Source of the DNA: Campylobacteraceae bacterium
Lineage (GTDB): Bacteria; Campylobacterota; Campylobacteria; Campylobacterales; Sulfurovaceae
Reading direction: 5' to 3'
Length of the DNA stretch: 37,576 bases
NCBI GenBank assembly: GCA_027068975.1
Contig: JALXFN010000137.1
Location: 1-37,576 of the forward strand
Position 1 is the first letter of the stretch; every line of letters starts with the position of its first letter. Below the pieces are notes generated by a model that searched no databases, was not told the origin of the DNA, and saw only the letters and a list, made by a program, of their open reading frames with translations. This document shows positions 1 through 7,250 of the stretch, in pieces. A program made the position numbers and the translations under genes.

Positions 1-668
1 CTAAGTACCAATTCTTGGTCTTCCATTTTCCTAACTTTAGCACTATTTTTAGATAATTGAGAAATTTTTGTAAAAATTTCATTTTTAGATAATTCTTTAA
101 TCAAATCTTTAAATTCTCCTCTACATGTTGCATTTCTTAATTCTTGTGGTTCAAGTTTAACTGAACCTGAATTCAATCTTTCAAAAATATCGTATTTAAC
201 TTGTGCATCAACAGTAGAATCTATTCTTAAACTTTTAATAGTTCGTTCTTCTAATCTTCGTATTAAAAAGGAAGGTAAGTCCTTATAATATGTACCGTTC
301 AAACCATTTAAAGTTTCTAATCCTTCTAATGCATACTCACCTTTAAAAAATTTATATATACTAGTAAGTCTTTGTTGTCCATCAATTACAGAGTATCTAG
401 CTACCCCCTCAACATCTTCATCATCTACATCTATATCTTGAGAAATATAAATAACAGGTATAGGAATATTAAGAATCAAACTTTCTATTAATCTTGATGA
501 AGTTTCGTTACTCCATCGATGATTTCGTTGATATTCAGGATTTAACTTGATAACCCCTTTATCAATTTTTTTAACCATAGTTTCTAAATCATACTCTATA
601 TTTTGAGTTTTAACTGTTCTTTCTTTTGCTTTTTTTTGAATTGATTCTAAATTTGTTTTTAAATTCAT
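1..668 (-). CDS. DUF262 (GmrS-like N-terminal) protein, truncated by window edge
   Basis: The first 222 residues are visible and the gene runs off the left edge. The core DGQQRLTS motif is at residues 96-104, and an N-terminal PEYQRNHRW segment lies at about 44-52. Both are hallmarks of the DUF262/ParB-like fold found in GmrSD-type modification-dependent restriction enzymes and related phage-defence proteins. In that family DGQQR is thought to serve nucleotide or DNA binding. The ATG at 668 is preceded by GAGGG and a TATAAT box. Whether a DUF1524 HNH nuclease domain follows, as in GmrSD, cannot be seen. The neighbourhood (toxin gene, transposase relic) fits an accessory locus. Family assignment is firm; a defence role is inference. 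Confidence 0.8.
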   Translation of the reverse strand, partial: MNLKTNLESIQKKAKERTVKTQNIEYDLETMVKKIDKGVIKLNPEYQRNHRWSNETSSRLIESLILNIPIPVIYISQDIDVDDEDVEGVARYSVIDGQQRLTSIYKFFKGEYALEGLETLNGLNGTYYKDLPSFLIRRLEERTIKSLRIDSTVDAQVKYDIFERLNSGSVKLEPQELRNATCRGEFKDLIKELSKNEIFTKISQLSKNSAKVRKMEDQELVL

Positions 669-701
669 TTTAGTATTTTCCCTCATTTATATTCATGTTT
701 A

Positions 702-728
702 ATTATAGCAATAAGCTTTTAAGTTCAA
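702..728 (-). promoter_or_regulatory. Sigma70-type promoter of the DUF262 gene
   Basis: On the minus strand TTGAAC (723-728) is followed after 15 bases by a perfect TATAAT (702-707). This ends about 33 bases before the ATG at 668. The spacer is slightly short but both hexamers are good. Confidence 0.5.
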
Positions 729-843
729 CTTACTCTCTCTATAGTAGTTTAAGTAAAAAATAAGTGTCTCCCACCATCTCGGTAAAAATGCACTCAAGTG
801 TTATTTTATTCAACAAATTTTTTTTGCAAATCAAATTCTAATA

Positions 844-873
844 TGCATTCCCAACGAGGACGTTTGGAATTAG
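844..873. repeat. Degenerate intergenic palindromic repeat, copy A
   Basis: TTCCCAACG (848-856), loop AGGA, CGTTTGGAA (861-869): nine paired positions with one mismatch. The form GCATTCCCA...TGGGAA is that of a palindrome I know to be scattered between genes in many bacteria. Related copies are at 30377 and 36605. Confidence 0.5.
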
Positions 874-893
874 TAGATAGCTCTTCCTAAATA

Positions 894-1031
894 TTAATCA
901 TAATTCTCATTTTTCAACTCTTCTATTTTTTCAATAGGAAGATTGGTACATCAAGCAATTATCTCTAATTCTATATCCTCTTTTAGTAAGTTTTTAGCAA
1001 TATTAATAGAGGTTGCATTATAGCTCCTTTT
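894..1031 (-). pseudogene. Decayed C-terminus of a PD-(D/E)XK/Rpn-type transposase
   Basis: One minus-strand frame reads an A-T-S-I-N-I-A-K-N-L-L-K-E segment, then ELEIIA, an in-frame TGA, then NLPIEKIEELKNE and a stop at 894. The pattern of IAKNLLK, a hydrophobic I-I block and I-EEL-K resembles the C-terminal tail of PD-(D/E)XK nuclease-family transposases (Rpn-like). The rest of the gene is absent, and the internal stop confirms decay. Identification rests on about 45 residues, so it is tentative. Confidence 0.4.
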
Positions 1032-1068
1032 TTTGGTCTTATTATAGCTATTTTTAACCAAGTCAACC

Positions 1069-1089
1069 TTTTAACAAAAAATGTTAAAA
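1069..1089. promoter_or_regulatory. Operator-like inverted repeat before the zeta-toxin gene
   Basis: TTTTAACA (1069-1076) and TGTTAAAA (1082-1089) form a perfect 8-base inverted repeat around five A's, ending 7 bases before the ATG at 1097. A site here would overlap the ribosome-binding region or an autoregulatory operator. There is no G+C-rich stem, so a terminator is unlikely. Confidence 0.4.
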
Positions 1090-1096
1090 TAGGCTC

Positions 1097-1762
1097 ATGA
1101 AAGCAGATGAAGAAGTAATCAAACAATCCATAATCTATCTTAATCAAAACAAAAAAGAGTTTTTAGAAACCTACACCAAAGGCATAGAACCCTCAACAGA
1201 TAAAGTGGCTATCTTTACAGCAGGTATGAGTGGAGTAGGCAAAACGGAGTTGGCAACCTTTTTAAAAGAAGAAAATCCAAAACTTTTACATATTGATACA
1301 GATGAGATTAGAGAGTTTTTTAGACCAATTGGTTATGATGGTCAAAACTCAAACCTTTATCAAAAAGTAGCAAGTCGAGGTTTTTCTGAACTCTTTTCTC
1401 ATAGTTTAAAAAAGGGTTACTCCTTGATTATGGACTCAAATTTTGCTAATATAGAGGTAGCAGTTTTAAATATTAAGCGTTTACTCAAAAAATCGTATAA
1501 GATTGAGATTTTTTATCTTTATGATTACCCTGAACGGTGTTATGAGTATGCCACAAGACGAGAGGTTATAACCCATAGAAAAGTGCCAAAAGATGTTTTT
1601 GCACGGAGCAATCTTAACTCTTATAAAACCGTTTTAGAGATAAAAGAGCTTTTTGAAAAAGAAGTTGAATTAACCTTTTTTGACAAAAGAAACGCTAATG
1701 TTTACAACAATATAGAAATAGACTTATTAAAAAGTCTGATAGGAGAAAATTTTGACATTTAA
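1097..1762 (+). CDS. Zeta toxin family P-loop kinase
   Basis: 221 residues. The Walker A motif GMSGVGKT is at 43-50, after a hydrophobic strand (VAIFTA), and a DTDEIREFF segment follows at about 67-75. This matches the zeta/PezT layout, whose members phosphorylate UDP-N-acetylglucosamine and so block cell-wall synthesis. It is shorter than classical zeta (about 287 residues), as are many chromosomal members. No epsilon or PezA antitoxin gene lies upstream; a 54-codon ORF overlaps the 3' end instead. The Shine-Dalgarno sequence is weak and an inverted repeat lies just upstream. It could also be a non-toxic AAA-type kinase. Fold certain, toxicity inferred. Confidence 0.75.
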   Translation: MKADEEVIKQSIIYLNQNKKEFLETYTKGIEPSTDKVAIFTAGMSGVGKTELATFLKEENPKLLHIDTDEIREFFRPIGYDGQNSNLYQKVASRGFSELFSHSLKKGYSLIMDSNFANIEVAVLNIKRLLKKSYKIEIFYLYDYPERCYEYATRREVITHRKVPKDVFARSNLNSYKTVLEIKELFEKEVELTFFDKRNANVYNNIEIDLLKSLIGENFDI

Positions 1763-1916
1763 TGAAGAGTTTATGAAACGAGCATTGAAGCGTGTTAATG
1801 AGCTTCAAAAAGAGATGATAGAAAAATCTAAAAAAGTTCCAAATAGTGAAGCTTTTGTTAAAGTTCGGATGGAAGACTTTTATCGAACTTATGGACAGTG
1901 GCGAGTTTCTCGTTAA
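1752..1916 (+). CDS. 54-residue ORF overlapping the zeta gene; candidate antitoxin
   Basis: Starts at TTG 1752, six bases after a strong AGGAG at 1741-1745, and overlaps the end of the zeta gene by 11 bases. This implies translational coupling. An alternative in-frame ATG is at 1773. The product is basic and helical (a K/R/E-rich stretch at about 6-28), ends in a Y-R-T-Y-G-Q-W motif, and has no membrane segment. I do not recognise the family. Position and coupling suggest a partner of the kinase, possibly its antitoxin in toxin-first order. It does not resemble epsilon or PezA. Confidence 0.5.
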   Translation: MTFNEEFMKRALKRVNELQKEMIEKSKKVPNSEAFVKVRMEDFYRTYGQWRVSR

Positions 1917-1942
1917 GATTGATAATTGTTTTGGGTTGGCTA

Positions 1943-1984
1943 TTTTGATATATGTATCAAAAAAAGTATATCAAAATTTGATAT
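1943..1984. terminator. Two adjacent perfect palindromes between converging genes
   Basis: TTTTGATA (1943-1950)/TATCAAAA (1955-1962) with a 4-base loop is followed by ATATCAAA (1968-1975)/TTTGATAT (1977-1984) around one base. Both share a TATCAAA half-site. They sit between the zeta operon and the converging hydrogenase gene, so they may act as a weak bidirectional terminator. With so little G+C, a protein-binding site is equally possible. Confidence 0.35.
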
Positions 1985-1991
1985 TCATCCC

Positions 1992-3293
1992 CTACTGCGT
2001 AGTACAAACAGAACAGACATCAAAAGTACGAAAAACAAAAGTAGCCTCCTCAACACTCTTAGCCCCCACCATTGCTTTTATAGCAACCCCTTGCTCCTCT
2101 TTTGTACCATGACTTAAGTTCCATTGGGTTGGGGTAATAATCTCATAATTGACTATTTTCCCATTTTTTACTTTTGTTTTATGAATTAGTGAACCACGAG
2201 AAGCCTCTACAATACCAACCCCTTCAAAGTGTAAAGCCATCTTGTTTAGAGGTAGGGTACATGAGGGTTCATCTAAAGCAAGGTTTTGAAGTAGGTTTTT
2301 ACAACTCTTCAAAAGTACTCCAACCTCATCGACACGTGCAAAAACTCTAGTCATCAAAGAGTCCTTGTAACGTTTATGCAATGATTTAATAATAGGACGT
2401 TTTGCAACCATACCTCGTGAGAGTGAACCTACCTCATAGAGTCTCTTTTTGTACTCAACTGCTTTAGCTACCGTGTTCTCTTGCATGGACTCTTTGACAT
2501 AACGAACATCTACCTTTGAGAGTTGCGTACCAATGGACTTTGCCGAAACAGAGAGTGGTGACTCTGCAAAGACAATAAATCGGTCATGACTCTTTCCTAT
2601 GGTTGCCATGTCGTTACTTCCTAGCAGATAGAGAAGATTTCCAAAATCTCCCTCAATTTCAGAGAGTTGTGTAATAGATTTAATAGCCAAATACTCCTCT
2701 AAATCCATACCTATAACCACCTGCTCAAAAAAGCGAATGCTCTCCTCTACTAGACTCTGTGCTTGTATCACATCTAAATGGGTTGGGTCACAACTCACTC
2801 CACCTACCACAGCGTAACTAGAGTGAGGCCACTGCCCTGCAAAGATGGCAAGTGCTTTGGTTATGGTAGTAGAGAGATAAGAGGCTTTTATGGCGTAGTT
2901 CTCCTCACTTCTTTCTCCTACATAACGCTTTAGTTGGGGTAAAATAGTTAAGTAGAGCCACTTAATATGATTTTGTATCAATTCACACGCTAGAGTAAAC
3001 TCTCTAATATCTTTTGCTTTAGAAGAGAGATTAACCTCAACCCCTGCCCTTTTATAACCATCTTCAATAGCACGAACCGAAGCGATAAGATGTGCATGGT
3101 TACAGATACCACAGACACGAGGGGTAATTACCAAAGCATCTCTTGCATCTTTCTCTCTTAAAATCTCCTCTATGCCACGGTAAAATCCAAAGTTTATCTT
3201 GACATCGTCTATCTCTCCATCATTAAAGGTAAAATCAAGTTCAGCTTCCCCCTCTATCTTCTCTATAAGCTGTTTCATCTCCACTTTTTTCAT
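1992..3293 (-). CDS. NiFe-hydrogenase large subunit, sensor (HupV/HoxC-like)
   Basis: 433 residues. The N-terminal nickel motif is R59-V-C61-G-I-C64-N-H-A-H68 (RxCGxCxxxH). The C-terminal motif is D425-V-C-S-V-C430-T-T-Q433, so all four Ni-binding cysteines are present. The protein stops exactly where the usual DPCxxCxxH motif ends: there is no cleavable C-terminal peptide, Pro is replaced by Val, and the last His by Gln. Catalytic uptake hydrogenases carry a C-terminal extension removed by an endopeptidase; sensory ones (HupUV/HoxBC) lack it. At 433 residues it is also smaller than membrane-bound uptake enzymes. Its start overlaps the small-subunit stop by 4 bases. No maturation genes are nearby. 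Sensor role inferred; hydrogenase family certain. Confidence 0.85.
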   Translation of the reverse strand: MKKVEMKQLIEKIEGEAELDFTFNDGEIDDVKINFGFYRGIEEILREKDARDALVITPRVCGICNHAHLIASVRAIEDGYKRAGVEVNLSSKAKDIREFTLACELIQNHIKWLYLTILPQLKRYVGERSEENYAIKASYLSTTITKALAIFAGQWPHSSYAVVGGVSCDPTHLDVIQAQSLVEESIRFFEQVVIGMDLEEYLAIKSITQLSEIEGDFGNLLYLLGSNDMATIGKSHDRFIVFAESPLSVSAKSIGTQLSKVDVRYVKESMQENTVAKAVEYKKRLYEVGSLSRGMVAKRPIIKSLHKRYKDSLMTRVFARVDEVGVLLKSCKNLLQNLALDEPSCTLPLNKMALHFEGVGIVEASRGSLIHKTKVKNGKIVNYEIITPTQWNLSHGTKEEQGVAIKAMVGAKSVEEATFVFRTFDVCSVCTTQ

Positions 3294-4177
3294 TTATCGT
3301 ACTCCAAAAGACGTTCACTAAAACGCTTAATCTTAAAACTTTTTGTCACCCCTGTAAGGGTCAAATAGGCTCGTCGTGGTACACCCAAAGGCATCTTAGC
3401 AGGTATCCCCATATTGGTCTTGGTAGTAAAGAGTGAAGTTTTAGGAAAAGAGGGTTCAGTACAACCAAAACATGGCGTTCCTACACGTGTTTTAGAGCTT
3501 GTATCGTTCCATAAAATCTTGTTACAAGAGCCTCTTGTATAAGGTGCTTGACACCCTTGCTCATAAAAGAGACACCCCTCTTTAAGTCCAAAGTTTTTGA
3601 CATCTACTTTCCACTCAAAATACTCATTACGTGTACATCCCATGTGTACGGTATAACCATACAGCTCTACAGGTCGATGGAGTTCATCAATCTCTACCTT
3701 TTTACCATTGGTAATCATTAGTAACACAAAAGAGAGCCATCTAGGGTGAATTGGACAACCAGGAAGTGAGATAAGTTTAGAGGCATACTCTTTATAACGA
3801 GCTGTCTTCTCCTCTATATCAAAAGCAAAACCTGAAATCTTATCAGGCTCTTTTTGTTTAAATATCCCACCAAAAGTAGCACAAGTTCCTACTGTAATAA
3901 TATCTTTTGCTCTTTTGGCATAATGCTCAATCACAGATGAGACCTCAACCCCTGCTTTTAAAAAACCCTCTTGGACAAAAGAGCCTTCTAAAATCAACAC
4001 ATCACAAGGAACACTCCCCTCAATTACCTCTTGAAAAGAGTAATCAGACTCCAATACAGGATGATGTATCAACTCAAAATGAGCTAAAATAGAGAAGAGT
4101 TCAGGATGATTTAAAAAGGAGTGAGTGTTTCCATTACAAGTAATGCTCTGAAGCCATAAAAGTTTTGGCTTACTCAT
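3290..4177 (-). CDS. NiFe-hydrogenase small subunit, cytoplasmic (HupU/HoxB-like)
   Basis: 295 residues with no Tat signal, so cytoplasmic and soluble. Cluster ligands are recognisable: C14, C99 and C141 (proximal); H178, C181, C202 and C209 (distal); C218, C236 and C239 (medial). The second cysteine of the usual N-terminal CxxC is N17 (C14-N-G-N17), leaving the proximal cluster one cysteine short. There is no C-terminal membrane anchor. It overlaps the large-subunit gene by 4 bases and begins 3 bases after the tetR stop, so all three genes are surely co-transcribed. The absence of a signal peptide and the tail-less large subunit favour an H2 sensor over an uptake enzyme. A cytoplasmic group 2 uptake enzyme remains possible. 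Confidence 0.85.
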   Translation of the reverse strand: MSKPKLLWLQSITCNGNTHSFLNHPELFSILAHFELIHHPVLESDYSFQEVIEGSVPCDVLILEGSFVQEGFLKAGVEVSSVIEHYAKRAKDIITVGTCATFGGIFKQKEPDKISGFAFDIEEKTARYKEYASKLISLPGCPIHPRWLSFVLLMITNGKKVEIDELHRPVELYGYTVHMGCTRNEYFEWKVDVKNFGLKEGCLFYEQGCQAPYTRGSCNKILWNDTSSKTRVGTPCFGCTEPSFPKTSLFTTKTNMGIPAKMPLGVPRRAYLTLTGVTKSFKIKRFSERLLEYDK

Positions 4178-4180
4178 GCT

Positions 4181-4774
4181 TTAAGCCTTTAGTGCATTGT
4201 AGATATTACGAGAAATATCATCTATGTAAAACTCTATCTCTTGTGGAAGAACCTCTTCACCCTTTAGAAATACCATTCCTCCAAGATACCCCATAAAAAG
4301 CCCAAAAGCTGAAAAAAAGTCTTGGTTACGCAGCTCACCTGAACTTACACCATCATCAAAAAAGACCATAATCTCAGTAATAAACCCACTAACACATATC
4401 ATCCCCTCACAGCCATCGCTAAAGACTTCACGGTTAGAGAGGTAGACACGCAAAAAGTACTCTATCATCTCTGGTTTCTCTTTTGCCATGGTGAAGTAGA
4501 TAGTGACAATCTGATGAATCTTCTCCTCTGCTGAGGCATCGGTATCATTGACTTCACGTATCTTTTCACCCAAACTTTCAGAAGTATATTTAATAATCTC
4601 TTGGGCTAAAATATCTTTAGAGGAGAAGTAGTTATAAAGATTTCCCACCGACATCTTTAACTTTCCTGCAATATCAGGTATGGTGGTTTTATGAAAGCCC
4701 TGTGTAGCAAAGAGTTGAAGTGCTGTTTGTAGGATAGATTCTCGTTTTAGTGCTTTTTTTTCTGATATTTTCAC
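4181..4774 (-). CDS. TetR family transcriptional regulator
   Basis: 197 residues, normal for the family. The N-terminal helix-turn-helix spans about 10-55 (ILQTALQLFATQGFHKTTI, then a recognition segment ending SVGNLYNYFSSKDIL). The ligand-binding part is helical and contains two cysteines (in DGCEGMIC). GTG is the start, preceded by AAAGGA. It leads the hydrogenase operon with a 3-base gap, which is unusual: known H2-sensing hydrogenases signal through a histidine kinase (HupT/HoxJ) and an NtrC-type regulator. It probably represses its own operon, and may link H2 sensing to transcription. The ligand cannot be read from sequence. Confidence 0.85.
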   Translation of the reverse strand: MKISEKKALKRESILQTALQLFATQGFHKTTIPDIAGKLKMSVGNLYNYFSSKDILAQEIIKYTSESLGEKIREVNDTDASAEEKIHQIVTIYFTMAKEKPEMIEYFLRVYLSNREVFSDGCEGMICVSGFITEIMVFFDDGVSSGELRNQDFFSAFGLFMGYLGGMVFLKGEEVLPQEIEFYIDDISRNIYNALKA

Positions 4775-4786
4775 GATAGATGTTTC

Positions 4787-4825
4787 CTTTAATAAAATGT
4801 ATTATATTCTTTAAAACTTAATAAG
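4787..4825 (-). promoter_or_regulatory. Promoter and possible TetR operator of the hydrogenase operon
   Basis: On the minus strand a TATAAT box (4801-4806) lies 26 bases before the GTG. It is flanked by CTTAATAAG (4817-4825, palindromic) and a related CTTTAATAA (4787-4795). Paired half-sites around a -10 box are what an autorepressing TetR protein would use. The operator is a guess; the -10 box is good. Confidence 0.4.
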
Positions 4826-4866
4826 CTGAGTTCAACGAAATACGATATTCACAAAAGACTTTAACT

Positions 4867-5499
4867 CTATCTCTTCTTAGACAACAATTTTAAAAGTAAA
4901 GTATTAAGTATAAATGTCGCTGGAGAGCCTACTTCAAGTGCTTTTATGGAGTCTGAAAAAAGTTTTAGTGTCCCCTCATCTAAGTTGTACTTTTTAGATT
5001 TCATAGCATTTAGGGAGATTTTTTCAACCAGAGCTTTACACTCTACAGCAGAGATTCTTGAGTTCTCTTGTACAAACTCATAAACCTTTGCTAAATTTAG
5101 ATTGTCTATATCTAAAGAAAATGGTTTTTCACTCTCTATGTCGTTTAGTACCGTTACAGGTAAGCGTGACTGTATGGTGTCTAAAAGAGCTGATTTTGAT
5201 TCTGTTATAATTATAAAAGCTTTATTTTTAGGGGGCTCTTCTATGACTTTAAGGAGTCTATTTTGAGCTATATCAGAAAATCTAGGAGCAATTAAAATAA
5301 TATAGTTTAACTCCTCACTTGCTATGTAAGCTTTAGCTATGGCCTCTTGGGCGTGTTCTACCAAAAACTCTTTGGGTTTATCTTTAGCATCTAAGCTTCG
5401 TATAACAGTGAAGAGTTCATTAGTTCGTAAAGCCTCTAGTTCTGCCATTACATTATCGGCTTGATGTGTAATAATAATTCCCGAAGACAGAAGCATCAT
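4867..5499 (-). CDS. holB: DNA polymerase III delta-prime subunit
   Basis: 210 residues, the short form typical of Campylobacterota. RLLKVIEEPP and the IIITES...TIQSRL segment (the SRC-like sensor region) mark a clamp-loader delta/delta-prime fold. There is no Walker A motif, as expected for delta-prime. It acts in the clamp loader that places the beta clamp on DNA. Its start shares one base with the hobA stop (TAATG type), so the two are translationally coupled. In H. pylori folP follows this gene; here a TetR/hydrogenase operon lies downstream and folP is near 27 kb. Confidence 0.85.
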   Translation of the reverse strand: MMLLSSGIIITHQADNVMAELEALRTNELFTVIRSLDAKDKPKEFLVEHAQEAIAKAYIASEELNYIILIAPRFSDIAQNRLLKVIEEPPKNKAFIIITESKSALLDTIQSRLPVTVLNDIESEKPFSLDIDNLNLAKVYEFVQENSRISAVECKALVEKISLNAMKSKKYNLDEGTLKLFSDSIKALEVGSPATFILNTLLLKLLSKKR

Positions 5500-6044
5500 T
5501 AATCCAATGTTATTTCGCCAAAAAGTGCAGCATCTATCGTTTTATTAAAGAGCTTAAAAAGTTGAATCATTTTAATATCTAAAGAGCTGTTCCCATCTCT
5601 TAAGTAAAAACTGTTAGGCACATCTCCATCAATAATCCACAAAAGGTTCTCATCATTTCTAAATACAAACTTAGTGTAAGAGCTATCAGCAGAACCAATA
5701 TACCAAATAAAATAGCCATTAGGATAAGAGATATCAAGCATATCTTCAAGTAAATCTAACTCTTGAGTATTTTGCATTTTGTCCAAGCTTGGAAACATTG
5801 ACTTGAGAGTATAGACAGGCAAGAAAGGTCGCTCATTTTTTAAGTTGTTAATTTTATTGGCAACATAACGTGCAAACCAACCTCTGGACTCATCAGTTAA
5901 AATAAGAATGGTCTGACCTTCTAAAATCTTCGAAACAGCACTTTGAACAATAGGTACCCAATTATAACGGCACTCTTCCATCCATGAAAAAGAAGAGTCC
6001 TCTTCACGAATGGCATCCAATGTCCAGTTTAATAGAGATGTCAT
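5499..6044 (-). CDS. hobA: HobA, DnaA-binding initiation factor
   Basis: 181 residues, matching the family length. It carries the characteristic SFSWMEECRYNWVPIV and ILTDESRGWFARYV segments. HobA binds DnaA domains I-II as a tetramer and promotes orisome assembly at oriC, acting like DiaA in E. coli; it is known only in Campylobacterota. Context supports the call: it sits between lysC (3-base gap) and holB (1-base overlap), the same order as HP1229-HP1231 in H. pylori. It has no membrane segment. Confidence 0.9.
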   Translation of the reverse strand: MTSLLNWTLDAIREEDSSFSWMEECRYNWVPIVQSAVSKILEGQTILILTDESRGWFARYVANKINNLKNERPFLPVYTLKSMFPSLDKMQNTQELDLLEDMLDISYPNGYFIWYIGSADSSYTKFVFRNDENLLWIIDGDVPNSFYLRDGNSSLDIKMIQLFKLFNKTIDAALFGEITLD

Positions 6045-6047
6045 TCT

Positions 6048-7250
6048 TTACTTATCTAAGTTATAAACTGAGTGTAATGTTCTTACTGCAAGTTCTGCAT
6101 ACTTTTCTGCCACAATCATAGAGACTTTAATCTCTGAAGTTGAAATCATCTCTATGTTAATGTTTTCAGCTGCCAAAGCAGAAAATGCAGCTGCTGCTAC
6201 ACCAGCATGAGACTTCATCCCCACACCTACTACAGATACCTTACAGACAGAATCATCCAAGTCCATACCACCTATGTCATGGTCAAAAGCTTCGATAACA
6301 GCTTTTGCTTGATTAAGTTGACTCTGAGGTACAGTAAAGCCTAAATTGGTTCTACCATCGCTACTTGCATTTTGAATAATCATATCTACATTTATCTGCT
6401 CATCTGCCAGTTTTGTAAAAATTTCAGCTGCAATACCTGGTCTATCTGAAACTTCTCTTACCGTTACTCTTGCTTGATTTCTATCTAAAGCTATTCCACT
6501 TACCAATACTGCTTCCATACTCTCTTCCTCTCCTATAACTGTTCCCTCTGCATCTGAAAAAGAACTCTTAGCTACCATTTTAACTTTTAATTTTTTTGCC
6601 AACTCTACTGAACGATTTTGTAGAACTTTTGCTCCAAGGGAAGCCAGTTCTAACATCTCATCATAAGAGATAAAGTCCATCTTTTTAGCTTTTGGCTCTA
6701 TGCGTGGGTCAGTGGTGTAAATACCATCTACATCAGAGTAAATCTCACAAGCATCTGCTTGTAAAGCACCTGCTATAGCGACTGCTGAAAGGTCTGAACC
6801 TCCACGTCCCAACGTAGTTACAGAACCTTCACTATTAATTCCTTGAAAACCAGCGACAATAACTACTTTTCCTTCAGCAATTTCACTTTGCATATGACTT
6901 GGGTCGATAGACTCTATTCTCGCATAAGTATGTGAATTATCTGTAACTATCCCTGCTTGACGACCTGTCATGGCAACAGCATCTACGCCTTTCTCTTGTA
7001 ACGAAATAGCCAAAAGAGCAGCAGTTACACGCTCTCCTGAACTCAACAACATATCCATCTCTCTTTTAGATGGAGTGTCAGAAAAGTATTGAGCATACTC
7101 TGTTAGTTTGTTGGTCTCACCACTCATGGCTGAAACCACCACGACTATATCATTACCCTCTTCTCTTGCTTTAGCTACACGCTCGGACACGGAAGCTATA
7201 CGCTCCAAGCTTCCGACACTTGTTCCCCCATATTTATGAACTATTAACAT
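6048..7250 (-). CDS. lysC: Aspartokinase
   Basis: 400 residues. It begins with VHKYGGTSVG (the aspartate kinase signature) and continues through GRGGSDLSAVAIA. Two C-terminal ACT domains (about 260-400, with VTVREVSDRPGIAAEIF and VSVVGVGMKSHAGVAA) suggest feedback control by lysine and/or threonine. It phosphorylates L-aspartate at the start of lysine, diaminopimelate, methionine and threonine synthesis. It overlaps the rppH 3' end by 17 bases and lies 3 bases before hobA. Internal initiation to make a separate beta subunit, as in Bacillus, is possible but not shown. Confidence 0.95.
   Translation of the reverse strand: MLIVHKYGGTSVGSLERIASVSERVAKAREEGNDIVVVVSAMSGETNKLTEYAQYFSDTPSKREMDMLLSSGERVTAALLAISLQEKGVDAVAMTGRQAGIVTDNSHTYARIESIDPSHMQSEIAEGKVVIVAGFQGINSEGSVTTLGRGGSDLSAVAIAGALQADACEIYSDVDGIYTTDPRIEPKAKKMDFISYDEMLELASLGAKVLQNRSVELAKKLKVKMVAKSSFSDAEGTVIGEEESMEAVLVSGIALDRNQARVTVREVSDRPGIAAEIFTKLADEQINVDMIIQNASSDGRTNLGFTVPQSQLNQAKAVIEAFDHDIGGMDLDDSVCKVSVVGVGMKSHAGVAAAAFSALAAENINIEMISTSEIKVSMIVAEKYAELAVRTLHSVYNLDK

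Larger units (their letters stand above)
669..1096. other. 428-base gap without an intact gene
   Basis: Lies between the divergent DUF262 and zeta-toxin genes. It holds the DUF262 promoter, a degenerate palindromic repeat (844-873), a decayed transposase tail (894-1031) and an operator-like inverted repeat (1069-1089). No intact reading frame was seen. Confidence 0.6.

Noticed and set aside
1846-2117. Two plus-strand frames over the hydrogenase 3' end
   Set aside because: They cross the zeta-operon end and lie opposite a certain gene, without start signals.
1992-4177. Membrane-bound uptake hydrogenase
   Set aside because: No Tat signal, no C-terminal anchor, no cytochrome b gene, and no cleavable large-subunit tail.
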